DNA of 64,000 nucleotides, from assembly GCA_907163375.1 (NCBI GenBank), contig CAJQUW010007926.1:62001-126000 (forward strand). The letters are read 5' to 3'. The position numbers were made by a program, and so were the translations under genes. Source of the stretch: Prostheceraeus crozeri (lineage: Eukaryota > Platyhelminthes > Polycladida > Euryleptidae). This document shows positions 23,801 through 35,800 of the stretch, piece after piece; position 1 is the first letter of the stretch; each line of letters begins with the position of its first letter. The notes beneath the pieces were generated by a model. It was not told the DNA's origin and made no database searches. It saw nothing but the letters and a program-made list of their open reading frames with translations.

Positions 23801-26800
23801 CTTTTCTCTTTTTAGATAATATATACCAAAGCGTAGGCACGACACCAAAGTGATAGCTAAACTTGCTATTTTTAATGTGTATGATATGCTTTCACAATTG
23901 TTGCATTATATCGGTTATACCTGGTGGCTATAAACCTATAATTTTCTATAAACTTTCTATAGCGTAGTACCCGGCCTAGTTACCACAAGGGCTTTTATAA
24001 CATATTTACCTAAATATACTGCATGTTAGTTGTGCTACACAACTTGAATAAATCCTCAGTGATTAGGAAAAGTTATGATTCATAACTCACATCACAAATG
24101 TTATTCTAGTTCACATAGTAATCAGATGGTAAAAGTTTTTAATTTTAAGCATTTTGACAAATGTACTCATACTTCGTTTTTGGTACGTAAAATGGCTAAG
24201 TACCCCAATGTATACCGAAAGAAAAACATAACCCGTTCAAAATAAATATATCTTTGTTTATCTGTGTGATCCTCAATCAATGTACCGACAGGTTTCCGAG
24301 TAGGCGTATTATCAGCCAAATAAATCACGTAATTTGTATAATAGAAGAGTCAGGGAAAGTCTATTTAAACTCGTTTTTGACTTCGTTTTGGGGGAAGTCC
24401 AATCTTGAATGTGCTTCGACCAACAGGGGCGAGTTGAGCTTGGTTTGCAGATAGGTTTTTCGCAGAAGACACATTGAAATGATGCTGTGTTTCGCTCACT
24501 TTCAGCATATTCATGTCGGTAAATGTAGCATGGCTTTGGATGAGGCAAATGAGCTGGCCTATGAGAGCTCTGCATCAGATCTTGAGGAACGTTCAGAGAA
24601 TCTCTTCTTGTCTCATTTCCGACTTTGATCGTAGTGAAATGGAGAAGACTGAAGAATTCATTTTGAAGTCGGCATGAGTCAATTCAGATTGTCCAGGCTT
24701 AAAATATCTATACACCAAGAAGGAATTAGTAAAAATGAATCCCAGAACACCACATGCCTGGCGTACATACGGTGAGTGTGTTTTGACAACATCTTCGAAT
24801 CCTAAAGCACCGGTTCTGAAGTGATTGAATACATCGATCGAAGAACAATACTTCAAATATTTCTCGGCTACCTGCGGTCTGGGTATCTCACCGTGATGCT
24901 TTGTTTTCCTGGGATTTCCAGCGATCGCAGTAGAGCACGTTGAAATGAACTGCTTCTTTAAATCCATGAAGCTAACAGCCTGGAGGTCTGTGTCATCAAG
25001 TTTCGCGGCATAAGCTATCCATTCCCCTCGCTCGAGTTCTCTCTCATTCAGTAGCTCTTTCGGATAGTTCTTGTGTGCTGTTTTTACTTGCATGATTGAA
25101 TATAGACCTACTTTCATCAGCAGTTGAACTCTTGACGGAACCGAACCAAGAGTCTGCAATCACAGGTCTCCTTAGTCCTTTGTCAGTCTCAACACTGCGG
25201 CTGTGATGGCTCCGTATTCTGAAACGTGGTCTTTTTCTCGCATGCTCTCTTTTCCTTCGTTTAATTCTATCTTAAGAACGATGTTTGACCGCGCGTCCGA
25301 CATATCCTTGATTTCATTGCCGATCGGACGTGGTTTGCGAATAATTTTGACTTTTCCAGTCAGTCCTTTATGGTAAGATTTAACCATGCTTTCGTCCAGA
25401 CAAAGCCGGTCCCCAGAACTAAGAGCGCATTGGAAGTTTTCGTTGACGCTGTTGATGAAGTCAATGATTTCTTCATCGGGATCTTCTGCCTTCGAAAACT
25501 TCAGATACTGCAGCATGATGATTACTCAATCAACGCTTACTCATATGAAAGTCATGATGATATCCTAATATAATCATATTTTAACATGGATGAATATAGT
25601 TGATCATTATGGTTGATTATCGCCCCATATTAATGCAGTTTTACTCATATTCAGGTATCTATACACATACAATTTCAAAGGAAACTTGAAATAGGAAAGT
25701 GCTTAATATTAAGCACTTTTCTCTTTTATCTATGATAGCAATTTTAGGAAAAACTATTACGTGTGCATACTTGACTGCTAAACATATCATTCGCAAGATA
25801 TAGGCCTAGGAATTAGCACAATATCAATGGCTTGGCGGGTTTGCTTCAGTATAAATTTCTTGCTTTCGTCGTTTTCAGACGTGTGAAAAATACCTACATT
25901 TTCTGTTAATTATCAAATAAAAATATTGATAGGTTTCTCAAGCCGTTGCCTGTTATCTTTTAAAACAATTCATATCGTTCCTCTTTTGCAGAAAGTGGTC
26001 CAGAGTTATTTGTGGTTGTAATTTTGAAGAAATATGCTTTCAAAGTGGAGTACTTTAATTTAGAAAAGTGCTTAAAATTAAGCACTTTTGTACCTATCTT
26101 TAAAGGCAGATTTCCATCTTCCAACTGCTTGTGAGCGCTAGCCGCTTTGGGATATCACCAAACATTACCCAAATAAAAAATCCTAAAAATTAATCCACCT
26201 TGACGGCTTTAGTTGCAGAACTAGATAAAAATTACGAAATTTTGGCTCCTTGAAAAACTGACTTCTAAAATCAACGTGTTCAAAATTCATGATATCAGTT
26301 TCATAAAAACGGTTGCATTACACAAATCGGCTATTTTGATCATTGTCAACAAAATATCATTATTAACAGGGTGTCTCTAACTAAATAAAGTGGTACAGCT
26401 TCTTTTCAAAATGGGCCTCTTGTATTTTTAAAAACATAAATGAATTAAAATTTTTCAATATTCAAATGTGTCAATTTCATATGATATTGATTCAATTGAT
26501 CCGAAATATGGACAATTTTAACTGAAAAACTCTAGCAAGCAGCTGAATCTGCAGTTACTTTTGTTTCAGTTGTCAGTACAGCGATCGATTTTTCTATATC
26601 TTGATCTAAGTTCCATTTGTAGAAGGACTTTAACCAACAAATCTAATCCACTGTTTTCTATATCAAATTGACAAGAACGTTGGAATTGTGAGATTGACCG
26701 GAAATATATGTTGACACGCGAAACAAAGTCACAAAATTGGACTAGATCGTGCTTTAAGTAATGTGCTAAAAAGGAGCATCTGTCAGTGCTTCATGACAAT

Positions 26801-29800
26801 TGGCAACAAAATCTAAAATGAAATAGGCGCAATTTTTCCTTCTGGTTCACGCTAAACCGGCTAGCCGACAGTATTTAGTTCCAAAAAAATCCAAGCTCCA
26901 TAATGAGCGTGATTCAGAGATATTGATGAGATATTAAATCACATCCATGCGACTAAAAAATAGGTCCATTTAGCTCCTTTTGTGTGTCGGTGTATCGTAG
27001 ACTGCTAGCATGAATTGTAAACCTAGTGCATATGGCAAGTCTATAGTAGGTTCGTCATACCTTTCAAATTATTGCGAACATGTGCTTGTAGCCACTTTGC
27101 TGTAGTGTTTAGTTAACCATCCACCCCATATTCATCAACAGAAAATGTTTGTATACGAAAACAAGCACTTTCTAGATAACTTAATGAAAAATAACCAAAT
27201 TATTGACTATTGTTAGAAATACGTCAGCAGGCAGTATCTGCATTTATTTTTTTAGTGTGAAATATAAATTCCGCGCTTCCTGTTGTTTAATGCTTTCCTT
27301 ATGTCCTCTTGACTTTCGGAAAACAAGCCTTCGCTAGTGTCCCGTGTACCACCACTGCTATGTTAGGTAATTCATGGCGAGTTCTTCGGAAGTGAAAACC
27401 TGACAGATTGATGGTGATCAAGCTCGGCAACCGTGCGTGTGTATGCGCTTTCTTCCCTCGCTAGTAAAGGCATCATATAATGTATTTTAGAATAATGGAA
27501 TAGGTTACTACTATGTTGAGTGCACTCAAATTTTTCCTATTCATTTGCAAGCATATTGTTAATCGTACGATAAATAAAACAAGTTAAGCTTATTATTGCT
27601 GAGATCTAAATTATCTACTTATGAAGAAAACTTTAACGTTTCATTTCAATAAGTATTCTACCTAATAATCAAAATTAAAATGCTGTCGACGTCGATCTCT
27701 GATACGAAGAAATAAGGTTTGTGAAGGTGTAAATAACTTTTACTCCGTTGATATTTACCAATGCCAATGCAATAGAAATGTAGAAACAACAATGACTCAT
27801 TTATATCTATTTTCCTACGTTGTATAATTGACAGCAGTTCCTTACAATCGATGACAGTTTTTACGACGATGTTTCCAAAGAGATGAATTTTGTGAGAAAG
27901 TAAGCCAATCTCGATATATCTATTTCAAAGCAGATATTTTTAATTTAGTGCCGTGAGGGAATTGACGATAAATTATCGCTGTGATTTCATCCTGTATTTA
28001 TTCAAAGCACGTACCACAATGACCGTTGAGTTTCGTGAACGAATTGGAAGATCGCATCTGATTGTTTTCACCGAAACGGAATATTTACCGGTTTTCATGA
28101 GCAAATTGGTTATTTTTTTGATTAAATGCTAGAATTAATAATAGAATTAAACTATTTAAAAAGTTATTTCCGATGAGCCAATCAATTGCATAATAGCTTT
28201 TTAAAAACCGGAAACTTTAAGGTGCACTATTAAAAAGTGAGAGGATTATAGGAAATACTTTTACTGCCTACTACATCAATCTTCAAGCAGTAATATATAA
28301 TAAAGACAAGGCGGCGCTATGACCGGATCAGCTACTGATGCTTCCACTAAAGGATGTAAAACTAAACACCAAAAAACTGAAAAAACCATCAACAAGATGT
28401 AGGGACATCAAGGAAAACAGAATAAATTAGCATTATTCAAAATAGTGTGAACTAAAGGTGAACGTAGTTAGTGTAGTCTGTAATTCACATTATAACTGGG
28501 ATGGTGGATTTTTAGCTAAGGACCGCAGACAAGTTTGATTGCACACTTTTCACTTTCCCAGTGCCAATAACAAGCAAAAGGTTTGTCGCTTGCAAATCAC
28601 TCTTCAATCGTGGTGCTTCTATAAAACACTGCTTAGGCTTGACATCGGCTCTAAACTGAATGACATTATTTCTTAGTAACATTTATAGGTTGCACCACGA
28701 CCGATTGCACGAGCGCGAATGTGATCGAGACTGCTGCAACCGAACTGTCGCCACAGTTTTCCACTATTCTTCAATTAATGAAGTTGTATGAATCATAGAA
28801 AGCGGACCGAATCATCGAAGGTATCTGAAAGTGCTTCTGAACTGTAGACTGCAAGAAAGTGAATTTTTGCTACCAACATTGGCAACGATCTTATTCTTAG
28901 TTAAAATATTTGCTTCATTTTAATTACTTTATTTTACTTATTCTTTGCACACTGATAAAAGCAATTTACATTTAATTCCAAAAAGTATATATTTTTAGTT
29001 ATTCAAGGCGAACACTGTACTCAACGTCAGTTGGAATGCTGAAACAATTCACAATCTTCTTAGGAAGCGGTGGCTCGTACCGCATCACTGCGGTGTCCAG
29101 TTCTGTGTTTGATAAGCTGTTCATTGATGTTGCGATGAACTAGAGCAATCGCGCCAGAGTCGCGCATGTCACTTTTCCGGAGTGACCCGTGAAGCTTCCT
29201 TTCAATCCGGCAATTGATGCGGTTTCAGGGAGAAGGTGTCTAATATTGCTTACACCGACTGGCGTTTTACCGAATCGAGGTTGGCTTGCAGATATATTGT
29301 CAAGAGGACGTCTATAGAATGGACCTTGAAATACTCCGCAGTGATGAAGTGATTTGATATATTGTTCCAATATCTTGTAGACTGATCGATGGTCATTTTA
29401 ATCGCACTGCTTCACAATTTTTTGCGACGTGCTTCATGTCTTTCATGCCACCTTTGTACACATTGGTGTCGCACCCAGAGAACTGAACATATCTTCCTGC
29501 AGAATCTTCATCAAACGTTACTTGCGTGATGTCTAATTTCATGTGTTAATCACAGGTTCGCAGGCCGAATGCCTTGCTCATGTAAAAGTAGACCGCACGC
29601 AGAAGTCCCCAGCTGTCAGTGATAGAAACCGTGTTGTCTCCCCACATTTGTAATTCTTGATTTTGAAGAACAGGAGCTGCTTGATTTTTACATCTTCGAT
29701 ACCGCGTTTTGTCAAGTCGATCATCTTTGCGTCAAGGCACACTTAGAAGTAGGTGAACGCCACATCTTGTTTGGATAGTATCTTAAGATTTGGGCTACTT

Positions 29801-32800
29801 GTTTTCAGGTGCCTTCCAATACCACAATGCTGTAGAGGGTGTTTGGCGGATATTCTTTTCCATCTTGTCGTCTTATCTCATATATGAAATGATGGAGGAT
29901 AACATCGGAGATATCAGATTTTGCTGAGGTTGATAATTCATCCAGTTTGGGAAATTGTCTCTCACCTTTGATATTACGCCCACAGGTGGCCAAAATAAAA
30001 AATAATCGAAAAAATATGCCCGACTTGAGACTTACATGGCTGATAGGGTCTAGGCATGTAAATAACCATGTGAAATATTTCCAAAATCCGACGGGTAGTT
30101 TTTGAGAAAAATGCAAAGAACCACGTTTTTTGCACTTTTTGTCGAACCATGACAAAAAAATATGCCGCGAGTCAAACAAGACTTTTTTATTCACATGCAT
30201 TCAAATGTTTGAATTTCAAATTAAAAGGAAATCGGTCGAGTAGTTTCTGCACAAGAAGCTTTTTGATAAAAAATAAATGTTTTTTTCTTATAAGTAGCAT
30301 GATGAGCTCAAAACATAACTTAAAAAAATATGCCGAAGCTCTAATCAAAAGTACGTGATAATGATGAACCTGAATGCCTAAAGATTCAATTTGGATTCAT
30401 TCGTACGAGTAGTTTTTGAGTTAGTCAACTTTTCTCACAATAAATAGTGCAATAAGTAGTATACTTCAGTGCCCTAAAAATATAATTCAGCAAAACATGC
30501 CCGATTCGAAATTTCTACCAGATGTTGATGAAAGTATGGTAAATAAACCATTTTTAGATTTAATGCGCAAAGCACTTTTAGATTTTGGAGCCGTTTTGTA
30601 TCGCTGCCACACTTCCTTGAAGTGGTGGTGCGATGACTCCATGGCTTGCTCTCCAGTCCAGGCTAATCCTGGGCTTTCAAATGGACAAAAACTGTCCAGA
30701 ATCATTAAATATTGCTTCACATGTGAAATCATGTGGATCTTAAGAGACGGCCTCAGCCCTGTTAGCCGGAAAGAAATCAGGAAGTTGTGAAGAGCTTCCA
30801 GTCAACCATCCTTTCGAATAATGCCTTCACATGCCTCCAGAAACCTCGCGTAGTGCTTCAATGCATTGAAAGCAGAAGTGCGAGAAACACAAACCGGGAA
30901 CATCCAAATTGTTCAGGATAGCATGTGCTCTCCTACCTTCAAATGCATGGCCATGATAGGGTGAACGCATTGCTCCAATTTCCCTCAGAAGAGTCTCAAT
31001 CACTTCACTCTCTTCATCGCTCAAGGAAGCAGTCATCTTCTCGTACAAATGCTGCACGATTCCGAGGGTCAGGTGAAGGATTGGCAAAGCACACTTGTAT
31101 AATATTAGCATCTGCCCTTCGGAATAGGATTTGGAAATGCAGTTGCGGCATTCAGAAGCGCTCAATATATTTCCGCGGTATTGCGTCTGGAAACGTTCGA
31201 GATTCTCTTTATGATCATCTCCAGTGCGCAGGGAAGCGTCCGCCTTACAATCAAAGCCGTCACCACTTTGCCAGCAGCAGAAAACACAAGGAAATTTTGC
31301 ATTTCCTGTCGACATACCTGCAAAAAGCTGCAGACATTTCATATCTGCGCTGAGCATAGTCGTGAATCTCTGATTCTCAAAGAAAGTCACGAAAGGTTCC
31401 AAAGTCAGCAGTGACAGCAAGTTATGTCTAGATTCAGAAACCTCAGCCACGCACAACAGAAGGAAATCTGAGAGAGTTCGTCTCTAGAATCAAAGAAATC
31501 ATAGACAGAGTGGCGTGCCCAAGGTTCTGTTCTTGGACCTGTATTGTTCCTTCTTTATGTCAATGACGTGTTTGACTGCCTTGTTGGATCGACTTCATCC
31601 CGCCTTTATGCTGATGACTTGAAATTTATGTCAACCAGAAGTTATAACTCCTCTTCACAAGTATCTTCAGACCTAAAACATACTCTTCTCAAATTTGATA
31701 ATTGGTGTAAAACGTGGTAACTGAAGATTTCTATGCAAAAAAGCTTGCTGTTTACTGCTGGAGATCGATATGCTCCTTCCGTCAACTATCATCTCGACAG
31801 CATATCCCTGAAAAATTCAGTCACTGTGAAAGACGTGGGCTTTTTGATCTCATCAGATCTCAGATTTAGTGATCACTGTGCGCGCATCAGCTCAACCGCA
31901 TATGCCAGAGCATACTGTATCCTAAAATCTTTCGTTTGCCACAACTCTCGTATCTTAATGAAAGCCTTTGTTGTCTTTGTTCGCCCTCTCTTGGAATATG
32001 GAAGTGCAATCTTTTCACCGTACCTCAAACGCGACATTTTTCGTATTGAGCGTGTTCAGAGATTCTTCACCCGCATTGTCTGTAAACGCTCTGGTATCAA
32101 GTATGACAGCTACTCTCACAGATTACAATTGTTAAAATTAAAATCTCTAGAATATAGGCGCATTTTGTTGGACTTGTACTTCCTGTATAAACTGTACTAC
32201 AATCATTTCGACTTGTCGCTCAACTCTTTCTTTACCACCTACCTTTCATCTCAAATTACTCGAAGTCAATCACGTAACAGCTGTCAGATTGTGCCAGTCT
32301 TAAAAGTTAATTCGAACTATCTCAGTGAATTGTTTTTCTTTCGCGTCATCAAAATATGGAATTCATTAAACGATTCAATAGTGAAAGCTCCAACCTTCAT
32401 GATGTTCAAGAACAGACTCAAATCAATTGATCTAAGTGAATTTTGCTCATACTGTGACTGCTAATATGTGATTTCGTATAAAATTATTTGGCAAGTGGTT
32501 TTTATACCTGATGGTAAATTTTATTTAGATACATTCCTACATTCCATATTGAAGATGATTCTCATCATAATGAAGATCAAGAAGAGTCTCAATCTCATTG
32601 ATCCGAGTGAATTTGTATATATTGTGACCATGATCATTAAAGTGTAAATTTTGTATAGATGATTTTGTTGCATTCATTCTTGTATTAGATGTTAAGCATT
32701 TACGTTCTTTTGCTCCATTGTGAGGACTCCCATCCAATGAACTCTTATCATGTCGTGATCATCACTCTTCAAATTTGTAAATATAGGCCCTATAGATCTC

Positions 32801-35800
32801 ACGTATTTTGTATATGGTATATGATGTATATCATGATGACTCTGAAAATTTGTAAATACGAGTATGTAGGTCTCATATAATTTGTTTATGATGTGCATGT
32901 ACATCATGATCACTTGGTGTATTTGTAAATATATATCTCATGTATTTTTTATTGATGCTAAACTTTGCGTATGCATATGTAACACGTTATCAACGCTTGC
33001 TTGTAAGTGCCCTTGCGGCCATCGCTTTGCGTTTTCTGTATATTTCAGAATAAACATTTATGACTTATGAAAATTCTGGTTTAGCAATCACTTGAACTCT
33101 AACTTTCAGGAAACCTTGCCCATGACCAATGCCGATTTTCAGAGAAATGCCATTTTCACCCTCATCATCCAAAGAAATCCAATTCAGTATGAGATTGGAT
33201 ATGTCGTTGCATACAACGACCTGTTTAAGAACCAAGTCCTTACTGGTTCTTAGTAGTTATTCTGTACAGGATGCACATGAAGATTGAGTTTCAGTCTGCT
33301 GATTGAATCCGAAATAGTGCATCTTCTCATCGCCAAATCTCGGGAAGTACTCGTCCGATTTTGTTGAAATTTAAATGGTTTATTTACCATACTTTCATCA
33401 ACATCTGGTAGAAATTTCGAATCGGGCATGTTTTGCTGAATTATATTTTTAGGGCACTGAAGTATACTACTTATTGCACTATTTATTGTGAGAAAAGTTG
33501 ACTAACTCAAAAACTACTCGTACGAATGAGTCCAAATTGAATCTTTAGGCATTCAGGTTCATCATTATCACGTACTTTTGATTAGAGCTTCGGCATATTT
33601 TTTTAAGTTATGTTTTGAGCTCATCATGCTACTTATAAGAAAAAAACATTTATTTTTTATCAAAAAGCTTCTTGTGCAGAAACTACTCGACCGATTTCCT
33701 TCAAATTTGAAATTCAAACATTTGAATGCATGTGAATAAAAAAGTCTTGTTTGACTCTCGGCATATTTTTTTGTCATGGTTCGACAAAAAGTGCAAAAAA
33801 CGTGGTTCTTTGCATTTTTCTCAAAAACTACCCGTCGGATTTTGGAAATATTTCACATGGTTATTTACATGCCTAGACCCTATCAGCCATGTAAGTCTCA
33901 AGTCGGGCATATTTTTTTCGATTATTTTTTATTTTGGCCACCTGTGGGCGTAATATCAAAGGTGAGAGACAATTTCCCAAACTGGATGAATTATCAACCT
34001 CAGCAAAATCTGATATCTCCGATGTTATCCTCCATCATTTCATATATGAGATAAGACGACAAGATGGAAAAGAATATCCGCCAAACACCCTCTACAGCAT
34101 TGTGGTATTGGAAGGCACCTGAAAACAAGTAGCCCAAATCTTAAGATACTATCCAAACAAGATGTGGCGTTCACCTACTTCTAAGTGTGCCTTGACGCAA
34201 AGATGATCGACTTGACAAAACGCGGTATCGAAGATGTAAAAATCAAGCAGCTCCTGTTCTTCAAAATCAAGAATTACAAATGTGGGGAGAGCAACACGGG
34301 TTTCTATCACTGACAGCTGGGACTTCTGCGTGCGGTCTACTTTTACATGAGCAAGGCATTCGGCCTGCGAACCTGTGATTAACACATGAAAATAAGACAT
34401 CACGCAAGTAACGTTTGATGAAGATTCTGCAGGAAGATATGTTCAGTTCTCTGGGTGCGACACCAATGTGTACAAAGGTGGCATGAAAGACATGAAGCAC
34501 GTCGCAAAAAATTGTGAAGCAGTGCGATTAAAATGACCATCGATCAGTCTACAAGATATTGGAACAATATATCAAATCACTTCATCACTGCGGAGTATTT
34601 CAAGGTCCATTCTATAGACGTCCTCTGACAATATATCTGCAAGCCAACCTCGATTCGGTAAAACGCCAGTCGGTGTAAGCAATATTAGACACATTCTCCC
34701 TGAAACCGCATCAATTGCCGGATTGAAAGGAAGCTTCACGGGTCACTCCGGAAAAGTGACATGCGCGACTCTGGCGCGATTGCTCTAGTTCATCGCAACA
34801 TCAATGAACAGCTTATCAAACACAGAACTGGACACCGCAGTGATGCGGTACGAGCCACCGCTTCCTAAGAAGATTGTGAATTGTTTCAGCATTCCAACTG
34901 ACGTTGAGTACAGTGTTCGGTACAGTACATTTATTTTTTATCAAAAAGCTTCTTGTGCAGAAACTACTCGACCGATTTCCTTCAAATTTGAAATTCAAAC
35001 ATTTGAATGCATGTGAATAAAAAAGTCTTGTTTGACTCTCGGCATATTTTTTTGTCATGGTTCGACAAAAAGTGCAAAAAACGTGGTTCTTTGCATTTTT
35101 CTCAAAAACTACCCGTCGGATTTTGGAAGTATTTCACATGGTTATTTACATGCCTAGACCCTATCAGCCATGTAAGTCTCAAGTCGGGCATATTTTTTCG
35201 ATTATTTTTTATTTTGGCCACCTGTGCGCCATGAAACCCAGTTGTTGTAGACTTTCAAGCACCGGTTGCTGTTCTCTTGGTATTCGAAGAGATTGAGTCA
35301 GCCACAGTCTCATCAATCTGTTGGGTAGAACAAATTGCGAAATGCTCCGCTGCGGAAAGAAAAAACAGTGACAGCACTATTCAGAATATTCTTATCTTCA
35401 ACGTGAATTGCGGTATTCAGTCAGTGTTCATTGATCTCTATGTTTGAAACTCAATTCATAATGGATCTGATTATGGAGAAACAAGATTTCCGACATAATT
35501 TGTGCCACACTTGTCATACATGTCAAAACTTTCGATCGCAATAACTGTGGGTGCAAGTGAATTAGCACACTCTCGGCAGTGACTTCTTACACCATGGTTG
35601 TGCGACAAGTGAGCGCTATTGTGCGACAATCTCAGTCTTCTTAGGTTTTCAGCTCATTTGGATGTCTTCTTTTTTTTCCTATTCTCATGAGGGAAAGCGC
35701 TCAAGTATTAAATCCATTTTACCTGAAATCTAGGATTTTTGGTCGCCTCTACATAAATATGACAAGCTATGATGACCATTTATTTGAAACTATCTTCTTT

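Noticed and set aside
29009-34919. Recombinase relics considered as parts of a DIRS/Ngaro retroelement
   Set aside because: No matching reverse transcriptase lies in the same unit (the only one nearby belongs to the inserted LINE), and the blocks fit DUF3504/KIAA1958-type proteins better.
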